From Geobacter sp. UBA5730 (GTDB lineage Bacteria > Desulfobacterota > Desulfuromonadia > Geobacterales > Pseudopelobacteraceae), in contig DIGE01000019.1 of assembly GCA_002419465.1 (NCBI GenBank), forward strand, positions 164,745 to 228,744: a stretch of DNA of 64,000 bases. The letters are read 5' to 3'. Shown in pieces: positions 24,274-32,374 of this stretch. Within the stretch, counting starts at the first letter, position 1; every line of letters starts with the position of its first letter. The translations under genes were made by a program, and so were the position numbers. The notes below the pieces were generated by a model, which worked only from the letters and a program-made list of their open reading frames with translations, was not told the origin of the DNA and made no database searches.

Positions 24274-27111
24274 TCACCGCACCCGCCCCACCGGAAACGG
24301 CTGACCACTCATGGATATGGTCGGATACTGTGCCCGTTTGAATATTTTTTCCGCCAGACTGGGTACCTCTTCGCCAACATAATCCGCAATGTCAGTTGTC
24401 TTGATGTAGCCACTCTTTCCCTTGTCAGCCTTGCCCTTCATCCCTTCTGCAAGCACCCAGGTGAACAGGCCGTGGCCCTGGTAGCCTTCCAACGCTTCCT
24501 GAGACGAGGTGGCTGCCGCCAGAATGGTGGACCCAACTGCGCGGCTGAGTATCTTCATGGCGGTGTCCTCGCTCATACCCCTGGTCAACATGGCGGTCTG
24601 GATGGCATCACCGGCTGCGCCGGCATTGCAGGTATCCAGCACGATCAGCTTCTTGGTGGTGGGGATGTTGGCGATTAACCCCGTTAAGCTGGCCTGGGTC
24701 AAGGCATCGGTTTTGAGTTTTTCTGTGCGGGTGAGGCCTACATTGGAGGTGATCAGGTAGTAGTCACCATCGTCTACCACGCCGTGGCTGGCCACATACA
24801 GCACAAACAGGTCATCGGGATGGAGATTCCGCAGCTGTGTCAGCTGATTGATAATGTTGGCGGAGGTGGTGGTTTCACGGGTTATCAGGGAGGTAATCAC
24901 CACCTGCCCGAACAGACCGGATGCGGTCTTTCTAAGGGTCTCGGCAAACAGGGTCGCATCAGCGACTGCGTACTTAAGGGCAAGTTTCGGGTTTTTATAA
25001 TCATTGATCCCGATCACCAGAGCATGCAGGGTCGGCTTGCGGGTGGCAGCAAATGAAGCCGTCACCTGATGGGCAGCCTCGTTGCTCTGCATGGAGTTGT
25101 CGGCATTGAAGGCTATGGCTCGGATACTGTTGCTTCCGGGGGAAAGCTTGAGGGTGTAGTTGCGATAGGTGGCGCCGCCGCCCTCCTTCTGCACCGCCTT
25201 CAACGAGCGGGCGCTGTCCAGCATGACAGCCGAACCGTTCAGGAACAGCCGCACATCGCCGACCCCGCCACCCTGTTCCTCCAGCTTCAAGGTCAGCTTG
25301 AAGGTTTCGGCCGTTGCGGTAACGGGTGTCTGGACGATGCTGACCTTGGGCGGCTGCTTGACATCAGCCAAGGTACGATAACCCTGTAGGGAACCGCCCG
25401 CCAGAGCCAGTTTGACCAGATCAGGCCGGAAGAAGGTTTCACGATAGTTTTCGATACCATAGACGTTAGCTCCAACCCGAACATTCAGATTCTTGTCACC
25501 GTTAGGAGAAGCATTGTAGTAGCCATCCGGGGTGATGATGATCCATTCGCCGTCTTCAAAGGCATACAGGTCAGCCAATTTTTGCTTTGTTTTTTTGTGT
25601 ATGATGGCCTGCCTGTTTTGTTCCTTATTGACAGAGAAATCCCCAGAGTCCTTTGCAATGAAAATCAAACTTTGGTTGCAGCCATACTGTTCTATTTTTT
25701 TATAATCGTTCTGAAAAAAAACAGGTGGAATTTTACTATAAAGTGTCTCAGGGTCAGAAGAACAGGTGATTGATTGCGTATAATTAATAGATCTCAAGTA
25801 TTTCTGCTTTTGATAAGCTCTTGTTTTAGTTTCTACGTTCATCATTTTTAGGCTTGCGTCAGCCAAATTCCACAGGGTAAAGGTTAACTCATAGCTTGGC
25901 TTTGTTGATGATGCATCTTCATAATAAAGTAAAAGATGATTATCAGTAATGCGTGAACTGTAAAACAGTGAGGTTGGCTTGACGCCAAACCGTTTAATCT
26001 CTGCGCCTGTCTTTAAATCCAGCATCCTCACATTGCCGTTGCTAAATCCGGCGATCAGTGCCCGGTTGCCGGTTATCACATAGGGCCTGAATTTACCGAA
26101 TTGCAGATCAGAACTAAGATTATCAAGCAGCAACCTTTTTTCAGTATAGATGCCGTTGTTGACAGGAGTGATGAGCATCAACTCCATGGTGGCAGAGGTT
26201 TTAATCTGAATTGAGTGCTGAGGATTATCCTTCCACTGAACAAATTCCACCCAGATTCTGCCATCTGGAGCAAAACCGAAATACAGATTTTCATCAGCCA
26301 GAAAACCTGGGCCTTTTTTTGCGAGTGGTCTGGGTGTATATACTAGTAGTTGTTCTTTGGTCGCCAAGTTGTAAACCTGTATGGGAGCCCCGGAGGGGGT
26401 CACTCCCTGACATGCTATCTGCTTTAAGTCGGGCGATATTCTGAAGGTATTGTTGAAGGAAATGCCCGGTATAGTAAGTGATCCACTCAAGCGGAGATTC
26501 AGGCTGTCGTCATAAATCAGATAATCAACATTCCCGTTAGGAGTTCGACCTTTAAGAAATATTCCATAGTAACCGTATCCCAAATCAGCAACACCATAAT
26601 GATAGAGATTGTATCTCTCGTTTTTTTTCAATTCAGACAGGAAGACCTCTGAACCATCTGCCATGCTATAAATCTTAGTCCCATCAGTAATTAGATAATC
26701 AAATAAATACTGCCCATTTTTACTTATTACCGGCTCAAAAATGTATTTTAGCTTGGGGAAAACGAGTTTTTCAATGGCATTTCCATAGATATCCAGGGTT
26801 TCTACAGAATCAGGGTAATAAACCATAAAACTATTGTTATCGATAAATAGAATTCTCTGGACGTTAATTTTCAATTTTACCGTTCTGAACTCCCTGCCCG
26901 TTGAGGTATCCCAAATTTTCAAATTCGTTGGAAAAGCATCGTCCATCGTTATCAGATGGGTACCGGCCTGATTAATTGCAGCTATTTTAACGCTCTCAAT
27001 ATGCCCGGTCTGGACGAAAATCTCCGGCTTTTCCAGTGCAGCCCCAGAAGAAAGAGCAGCAATTAACAAGCTCGCGAGCAGACCAGCAGCCATCAAGACA
27101 ACCTTTTTCAT
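24274..27111 (-). CDS. exported WD40-like / caspase-like protein
   Basis: The start at 27111 is chosen for its GGGGGT ribosome binding site and the resulting signal peptide (VVLMAAGLLASLLIAALSSG), giving 945 residues. Residues 30-530 form a divergent beta-propeller with irregular blades (LKIWDTSTGREFRTV is the clearest). The shared joining segment DGEWIIITPDGYYNASPNG follows, then an Ig-like linker, then the caspase domain: VIGINDYKN, a His in VASHGVVDDGDYY and Cys828 in LDTCNAG. Part of the propeller is AT-rich compared with its neighbours (around 25.6-27.0 kb), which hints at a different origin or relaxed constraint. It is the first gene of the three-gene secreted-peptidase run and diverges from the Kunitz gene. 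Confidence 0.85.
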   Translation of the reverse strand: MKKVVLMAAGLLASLLIAALSSGAALEKPEIFVQTGHIESVKIAAINQAGTHLITMDDAFPTNLKIWDTSTGREFRTVKLKINVQRILFIDNNSFMVYYPDSVETLDIYGNAIEKLVFPKLKYIFEPVISKNGQYLFDYLITDGTKIYSMADGSEVFLSELKKNERYNLYHYGVADLGYGYYGIFLKGRTPNGNVDYLIYDDSLNLRLSGSLTIPGISFNNTFRISPDLKQIACQGVTPSGAPIQVYNLATKEQLLVYTPRPLAKKGPGFLADENLYFGFAPDGRIWVEFVQWKDNPQHSIQIKTSATMELMLITPVNNGIYTEKRLLLDNLSSDLQFGKFRPYVITGNRALIAGFSNGNVRMLDLKTGAEIKRFGVKPTSLFYSSRITDNHLLLYYEDASSTKPSYELTFTLWNLADASLKMMNVETKTRAYQKQKYLRSINYTQSITCSSDPETLYSKIPPVFFQNDYKKIEQYGCNQSLIFIAKDSGDFSVNKEQNRQAIIHKKTKQKLADLYAFEDGEWIIITPDGYYNASPNGDKNLNVRVGANVYGIENYRETFFRPDLVKLALAGGSLQGYRTLADVKQPPKVSIVQTPVTATAETFKLTLKLEEQGGGVGDVRLFLNGSAVMLDSARSLKAVQKEGGGATYRNYTLKLSPGSNSIRAIAFNADNSMQSNEAAHQVTASFAATRKPTLHALVIGINDYKNPKLALKYAVADATLFAETLRKTASGLFGQVVITSLITRETTTSANIINQLTQLRNLHPDDLFVLYVASHGVVDDGDYYLITSNVGLTRTEKLKTDALTQASLTGLIANIPTTKKLIVLDTCNAGAAGDAIQTAMLTRGMSEDTAMKILSRAVGSTILAAATSSQEALEGYQGHGLFTWVLAEGMKGKADKGKSGYIKTTDIADYVGEEVPSLAEKIFKRAQYPTISMSGQPFPVGRVR

Positions 27112-27293
27112 AGTACCCCCAGCAGATGTATACAAGCAGAGACGAGTCCTGATGTTTGCTATATCAACCCGACCTTACTATCGTTATGGCTCGCCAGTTC
27201 ACCCATCTGCGGTATACTATCAACTGGAGCAGACAGCAATGTCAGGCAGAATGGTTAAAAGCCGGGAATAATTTTAACACGGAGAGGTTACCA

Positions 27294-27776
27294 ATGCGAC
27301 AGCTAAGCCCTTACATCATAACAGTTCTTATGGCGGCCTCGGTTACTGCAGCCGAACTCCCCGAACGTTGCCTCGAGAAACCGGTCAACGGCCCCTGCAA
27401 GGCGATGATCGAAAAATTTTATTTCAAGGTGAAGCCAGGGAAATGCACACCATACTTCTACGACGGCTGTGGACCGGTGGTGCCGTTCGATACCCTTGAA
27501 GACTGTCAGCAACTCTGCGAAGAGGGTCGGCCGGAACCGAAAAAACGGGCCTCGACAGGATTGTATTACGATCCGGTGGAGGATGACCCGCGATATGCCG
27601 AGGTGTTTACAAAGATTGATGACGAGGTGAAGCAGGCCCTGGCGAACGACCCGAAAAAGGGCAGCATGGGGTTTGTACATCTGGTCTGGCAAACCAAACA
27701 AAGGATACTCAAATATAAGTACACGATTGACTGGCGCACACCGGCGGAATTGAATCCGAATGTGAGGTTCGACTGA
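27294..27776 (+). CDS. exported Kunitz/BPTI-type protease inhibitor domain protein
   Basis: The ATG at 27294 follows GGAGAGG by 7 bases and gives a 160-residue protein with a signal peptide (IITVLMAASVTAA). Six cysteines at residues 26, 35, 51, 59, 71 and 75 are spaced 8-15-7-11-3, against 8-15-7-12-3 in bovine trypsin inhibitor. The reactive loop GPCKA is identical to BPTI, placing Lys36 at P1, which predicts inhibition of trypsin-like serine proteases. An aromatic FYF and a C-terminal DCQQLC complete the fold. The C-terminal 80 residues (DDPRYAEVF, GFVHLVWQTKQRIL) are unassigned. Kunitz domains are common in animals and rare in bacteria. It is divergent from the caspase-like operon and its stop abuts the next gene's stop. 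Confidence 0.85.
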   Translation: MRQLSPYIITVLMAASVTAAELPERCLEKPVNGPCKAMIEKFYFKVKPGKCTPYFYDGCGPVVPFDTLEDCQQLCEEGRPEPKKRASTGLYYDPVEDDPRYAEVFTKIDDEVKQALANDPKKGSMGFVHLVWQTKQRILKYKYTIDWRTPAELNPNVRFD

Positions 27777-29000
27777 TTACCGCTCTTGCAATGCAGCAGC
27801 CACCCGCTCCAGCACCTCGGCCCAATTGCCGGGGTGATGCTGGCGGAACAGGCGCAGGGTGGGATACCAGGGACAGTCATCCCGCCCCAGTCCCCAACGC
27901 CAATCAGGCGCAGCGGGCAGCAGCACCCAGACCTGCTTCCCCAGAGCCCCGGCCAGGTGCGCCACCGCAGTATCAATGGTGATCACCAGATCAAGTTGAG
28001 CCATCAGGGCGGCGGTATCGGCAAAATCCCGTACCAGCATGGTCAGATCCACCATCTGCAGGGGGGGGTGCAGGCTCCCTTCCCCCAGTTGCAAAGAAAC
28101 AAAAGAAACGCCCGCGCAGGCAGCAAGCGGCGCCAGTGCGGCAGCAGGGATGCTGCGACCGGGGTCGGGGTAAGCCTTGCCGGCCCAGCAGAGACCGACC
28201 TTGCGCAGGCCATCCTGCGACATGACACTCCCCCAGAACGGCATCCGATCAGGGGGTGCCTGCAGATAGGGGATCGAACAGGGAATCGTTTCCAGGGTGG
28301 TGCCCAGCAGGCGGGGAAGCGACAAGAGCGGCAGATGGCAATCGAAGGGTGGCAATGGTTGCCCCATGGAAACAACCGCCACGCCGGGATCCAGCGTTGC
28401 CATCAGGGCAGCCAGCGGCGGGTGGCACTCAAACACCACCTGACTGGCGCTGGCGGCTACCAACGGTACGTAACGGCAGAACTGCAGGGTATCGCCAAAG
28501 CCCTGTTCAGCATGGATCAGAATCGTCTTGCCGGTCAGCGGTTCTCCCTGCCACTGCGGCTGGCTGAACCAGCGCAATGGCGAGGTAAAGCGCCGTTTTT
28601 TCCAGCGCCACTCATACTCCTGCCACCCCTCGGCATACTGGCCATGCAGCAACAACAACAGCGCCCGGTTCCAGTGGGCCTCGGCATGGTCCGGCAAAGC
28701 CCGCAGCACAGCGTCGCAGGCAGCCAACGCTTCATGATGATAACCGATCGCCTGCAGGCAACTGGCCAGGGCCACCCGGGCATCGTGCAGTTCCGGAGCC
28801 AATTTCAGCGCATGGTTATAACTTTCAGCCGCTTCTGCGTAACGGCCCAACTCCAGCAGGGTGTTGCCCCGGTTGTTCCAGAGCAGGGCCAGGCTGGGCC
28901 AACGGTAGGCAGCATCGTCGTATAACACCAGGGCGTCGTCATAGCGCCCGGCATCATGGAGTGCCGCCCCTTCCCGTAATATCCGATCCAACTCACCCAT
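27777..29000 (-). CDS. TPR-repeat glycosyltransferase-like protein
   Basis: The 407 residues start with TPR units (residues 8-130: GRYDDALVLYDDAAYRWPS, GRYAEAAESYNHALKLAPE, GYHHEALAACDAVLRALPD) and continue with a GT9/GT41-like nucleotide-sugar binding half. ILIHAEQGFGDTLQFCRYVP near 175 and LVITIDTAVAHLAGALGKQVWVLLP near 335 are the typical donor-site motifs. This combination is common in Geobacter and related genomes, where it is taken as a protein or surface glycan glycosyltransferase. Acceptor and sugar are unknown. Its stop codon ends directly beside the Kunitz gene stop (27776/27777) on the other strand. valS lies 44 bp upstream on the same strand. Confidence 0.8.
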   Translation of the reverse strand: MGELDRILREGAALHDAGRYDDALVLYDDAAYRWPSLALLWNNRGNTLLELGRYAEAAESYNHALKLAPELHDARVALASCLQAIGYHHEALAACDAVLRALPDHAEAHWNRALLLLLHGQYAEGWQEYEWRWKKRRFTSPLRWFSQPQWQGEPLTGKTILIHAEQGFGDTLQFCRYVPLVAASASQVVFECHPPLAALMATLDPGVAVVSMGQPLPPFDCHLPLLSLPRLLGTTLETIPCSIPYLQAPPDRMPFWGSVMSQDGLRKVGLCWAGKAYPDPGRSIPAAALAPLAACAGVSFVSLQLGEGSLHPPLQMVDLTMLVRDFADTAALMAQLDLVITIDTAVAHLAGALGKQVWVLLPAAPDWRWGLGRDDCPWYPTLRLFRQHHPGNWAEVLERVAAALQER

Positions 29001-29044
29001 TGGCTACACCTTGCGTTGTCACAGCATCTCAAAACCACCACTGA

Positions 29045-31738
29045 CTACATGAGGCTCCGGATCTTTTCCAGACTCTCCTCCAGAACAGCCTTTTTGCCGG
29101 TTACCTCTGCCAGCTTGGCCCGTTCCTTTTCAACGATGTCGGCCGGGGCCCGGTCCACAAAGCTGGGCTTCTCAAGCTTTTTCGAGAACAGCTCGATCTC
29201 CTTCTCCAGCTTGGCAATCTCCTTCAAGAGCCGCTTTTCCTCCTCGGCGACATCCACCAACCCTTTCAGCGGGACATACACCTGTACCTGACCGGCCACC
29301 TGAATGGCGGCATCCTCCGGCTTGGGCAGATTAATACCACAGGACAGCTCACCCACCCGGGCCAGAGCCTTGATCTGGGATTCAAAACGTTGCACCAGCA
29401 GCAGGGCGGTATCTGTGGCACAGGAAAGGGTCACCGCTATCTCCCGCGAGGGTGGCACCTCCATCTCGCCACGAATGGTACGGATGGCGGAGATAATCTC
29501 CATCACCTGCTCCATCCGAGTGGCATCGTCGGCAAATTGCCAGTCCTCACGAGGAGTCGGATAGGGGGTCAGCATGATGGAGGGGGCCCAATCACCGCCG
29601 GAACCGCGCACGCCACAACGGTCACCCTTGGGCAGCACCTGCCAGATCTCTTCAGTGATGAACGGCATGATCGGGTGCAGCAGCCGCAGCAGATTTTCCA
29701 GGACCACCCACAGCACATACTGCGTGGTCTGGCGCTGTTTTTGGTCATTACCGTACAGATCCTGCTTGGACAGCTCCAGGTACCAATCGCAGAACTCGCT
29801 CCAGGTAAACTGGTAGAGGGTCATGGCCGCCTCGTTGAAACGGTACTCCTCCAGGGCACGGTTGGTCTCCCGGGCGGTTTCGTTCAGGCGATGCAGAATC
29901 CACTCTTCAGTCTCGGCCAGTTGCAGCTTGTCGCAATCGATCTTGTCCGGCTCGAACCCTTCCAGATTCATCAGGGTAAAACGGGCCGCATTCCAGACCT
30001 TGTTGCAGAAGTTGCGGTAGCCGGAGATCCGCTCTTCGGCCAGTTTGATATCCCTGCCCTGGGCTGCAAAGGCGGCCAGGGTAAAGCGGAAGGCATCGGT
30101 GCCATACTGATCGATCACGGTCAACGGATCGATCACATTGCCCTTGGACTTGGACATTTTCTGTCCCTGAGCGTCCCGCACCAGGGCATGGATATAGACA
30201 TCCTTGAACGGCACCTCGCCCATGAAGTGCAGTCCCATCATCATCATCCGAGCCACCCAGAAGAAGAGGATATCAAACCCGGTCACCAGGCAGGCGGTGG
30301 GATAGAAGGTCTTCAGTTCGGCGGTCTGCTCAGGCCAGCCCATGGTGGAAAACGGCCAGAGGGCCGAGGAAAACCAGGTGTCCAGCACGTCGGTTTCCTG
30401 ACGGATCTCGTCGCTCTGACAGTGAGCACACTGGGTCGGATCTTCCATGGCAACGGTGATCTTGCCACAGTGATCGCAGAACCAGGCCGGGATGCGATGA
30501 CCCCACCAAATCTGACGAGAGATGCACCAGTCACGGATGTTTTCCATCCAGTCGTAGTAGGTGTTTTCCCACTGTTTGGGCAGGATACGGGTGCGGCCAT
30601 CCTTTACCGCCTGCAGGGCCGGCTCGGCCAACGGCCCCACCTTGACATACCACTGTAGCGACAAATAGGGCTCCACCACTGTCTTGCAGCGGTAGCAGCC
30701 CCCCACTGACAGGGCATGGTCATCAATTTTATCCAACAGCCCGGCTGCCTCCAGATCCTCAACGATCTTCTTGCGGGCAGCAAAACGGTCCATCCCTTCA
30801 TACTGATGTCCGGCAGCATTGATGATGCCCGACTCGTCGAACACGTTGATCCGGTCCAGGCCGTGCCGCACCCCCACCTCAAAATCGTTAAAGTCGTGGG
30901 CCGGGGTAATCTTGACCACACCGGTACCAAACTCCCGGTCCACATAGTCATCAGCCACCACCGGTATCTCGCGATTCACCAACGGCAGCAGCACCTTGGC
31001 CCCATGCAAATCAGCATAACGCTCATCCTCGGGATGCACCGCGCAGGCGGTATCCCCCAGCATGGTTTCAGGACGGGTGGTGGCAACAGTCACAAAGCGA
31101 CCAGGCTGCCCCACGACCGGGTAGCGGATATGCCAGAGATGCCCCTTCTTTTCCTCGTGTTCAACCTCGATATCCGACAGGGCGGTGTGACAGCGGGGAC
31201 ACCAGTTGATCAGACGGTTATCACGGTAAATCAAACCATCCTGGTAGAGCTTGACAAATACGGTGCGCACCGCCTTGGACAGACCTTCGTCCATCGTAAA
31301 GCGTTCCCGCTCCCAGTCGCAAGAGGCGCCCAGACGCTTCAACTGGCCAATGATCTGACCGCCGGATTCACCCTTCCACTTCCAGACCCGCTCGATGAAC
31401 GCCTCACGCCCCAGTTCGTGACGGTCAGTGCCCTCTGCCACCAACTGGCGTTCCACCACATTTTGCGTCGCAATACCAGCGTGATCCGTGCCAGGCATCC
31501 AGAGCACATTATGGCCGGTCATCCGCTTCCAGCGACAGAGGATATCCTGCAGGGTATTGTTGAGGGCATGCCCCATATGGAGGGCGCCGGTCACATTGGG
31601 GGGAGGGATGACGATACTGTACGGCTGCTTCGCCGCATCAGCAGCAGCATGAAAATACCCCTTGTTCAGCCATTCTCCATACCAACGTTTTTCAACATCG
31701 TGGGGTTCATACCCTTTGGCAAGCTCTCTGGTTTCCAT
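29045..31738 (-). CDS. valS: valyl-tRNA synthetase
   Basis: ValRS charges tRNA-Val and edits misactivated threonine. Starting at ATG 31738 (GGAG four bases before), the protein has 897 residues, normal for bacterial ValRS. The class I signatures are PPPNVTGALHMGHAL (HIGH box as HMGH, near residue 40) and KMSKSKGN (KMSKS box near 520). The editing domain lies between them, with cysteine-rich zinc-like motifs (CDHCGKITVAMEDPTQCAHC) near residue 430. A C-terminal coiled coil (LLKEIAKLEKEIELFSKKLEKPSF) follows. No T-box-like leader was found upstream. Confidence 0.97.
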   Translation of the reverse strand: METRELAKGYEPHDVEKRWYGEWLNKGYFHAAADAAKQPYSIVIPPPNVTGALHMGHALNNTLQDILCRWKRMTGHNVLWMPGTDHAGIATQNVVERQLVAEGTDRHELGREAFIERVWKWKGESGGQIIGQLKRLGASCDWERERFTMDEGLSKAVRTVFVKLYQDGLIYRDNRLINWCPRCHTALSDIEVEHEEKKGHLWHIRYPVVGQPGRFVTVATTRPETMLGDTACAVHPEDERYADLHGAKVLLPLVNREIPVVADDYVDREFGTGVVKITPAHDFNDFEVGVRHGLDRINVFDESGIINAAGHQYEGMDRFAARKKIVEDLEAAGLLDKIDDHALSVGGCYRCKTVVEPYLSLQWYVKVGPLAEPALQAVKDGRTRILPKQWENTYYDWMENIRDWCISRQIWWGHRIPAWFCDHCGKITVAMEDPTQCAHCQSDEIRQETDVLDTWFSSALWPFSTMGWPEQTAELKTFYPTACLVTGFDILFFWVARMMMMGLHFMGEVPFKDVYIHALVRDAQGQKMSKSKGNVIDPLTVIDQYGTDAFRFTLAAFAAQGRDIKLAEERISGYRNFCNKVWNAARFTLMNLEGFEPDKIDCDKLQLAETEEWILHRLNETARETNRALEEYRFNEAAMTLYQFTWSEFCDWYLELSKQDLYGNDQKQRQTTQYVLWVVLENLLRLLHPIMPFITEEIWQVLPKGDRCGVRGSGGDWAPSIMLTPYPTPREDWQFADDATRMEQVMEIISAIRTIRGEMEVPPSREIAVTLSCATDTALLLVQRFESQIKALARVGELSCGINLPKPEDAAIQVAGQVQVYVPLKGLVDVAEEEKRLLKEIAKLEKEIELFSKKLEKPSFVDRAPADIVEKERAKLAEVTGKKAVLEESLEKIRSLM

Positions 31739-31946
31739 ATGACTCCATCCCTGCAGACTCAAGTGATTGATGCAAAAGTTGTTTTTTATACACCCTGGCA
31801 GCCTGACTGGTCAAGGCTCAGCTGTAGCTGTCAGCTTAAGGTTGCCATCCGTTCTCATTAAAAATTCCGCTTGCTTTTTGCTAATCACCCGTGTAACCCT
31901 ACTAAACAGGTAAACTTAATTCAGCACCCCCATAAGGAGGCAAAAG

Positions 31947-32285
31947 ATGGATAACCACTCAATCAAACAACTGGTTGCCGGCATCGGCATTGCCGGCTTG
32001 GTGGCAGGCACGACCTCGCTGGCCGGAGCAGCCGAGCATGTGCATCAGGCACCTGCTACAGACAACGACAAACCTGCGACAGAGGCTGGCCCCAGCGGCT
32101 GCGGCGGCATGGAAAAATGCCCCAAGTGTCAAAAGATGAAATCAGACAAAGCAGCCAGTGGTTGCGGCGGCGCCATGAAACAACCGATCACCGAGCAAAC
32201 CTCCCCGGCAAAACCCGGTTCCAGCGGTTGTGGCGGAGCATCAGGCTTTGGCGGAGCAACAAAACCAGTTCCGGAAACAAAGTAA
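31947..32285 (+). CDS. SbtA-like Cys-type peptide precursor
   Basis: This 112-residue protein follows a strong AAGGAGG site. Its N-terminus (MDNHSIKQLVAGIGIAGLVAG) is shared with the selenopeptide gene 90 bp downstream. The C-terminal half is a low-complexity stretch carrying three SGCGG repeats (Cys52, Cys73, Cys95), one degenerate SGFGG, and a CPKC pair at Cys58/Cys61. The repeat SGCGG corresponds exactly to SGUGG (U, selenocysteine) in the neighbour, so this looks like a cysteine-only paralogue of the same RiPP precursor. The hydrophobic N-terminus could be a signal peptide (after AGAAE) or a leader. Function beyond being a maturase substrate is unknown. Confidence 0.75.
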   Translation: MDNHSIKQLVAGIGIAGLVAGTTSLAGAAEHVHQAPATDNDKPATEAGPSGCGGMEKCPKCQKMKSDKAASGCGGAMKQPITEQTSPAKPGSSGCGGASGFGGATKPVPETK

Positions 32286-32307
32286 GCCTGCTATTGTTTT
32301 TTTCGAT

Positions 32308-32334
32308 TTGACATCTGCACCAGAGTGGTAAAAT
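32308..32334 (+). promoter_or_regulatory. candidate promoter for the selenopeptide gene
   Basis: TTGACA (32308-32313) matches the -35 consensus. TAAAAT (32329-32334) is a good -10, preceded by TGG in extended -10 position. The spacer is 15 bases, short but workable with an extended -10. It lies between the two peptide genes, so the second may be expressed independently. Confidence 0.5.
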
Positions 32335-32374
32335 CAATCTGCAATCGTATCTCTGTCTGGAGAGGGGTGAGCAG

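Noticed and set aside
27786..28925. 379-codon plus-strand frame opposite the TPR-glycosyltransferase
   Set aside because: Gln/His-rich antisense frame without start signals; the minus-strand protein has clear TPR and GT motifs.
29390..31861. Two long plus-strand frames opposite valS (422 and 381 codons)
   Set aside because: They are antisense to a fully conserved ValRS; His/Gln-rich composition is typical of shadows of GC-rich genes.
31739..31946. T-box leader upstream of valS
   Set aside because: The minus-strand leader has no AGGGTGG-type T-box sequence and no terminator/antiterminator pair.
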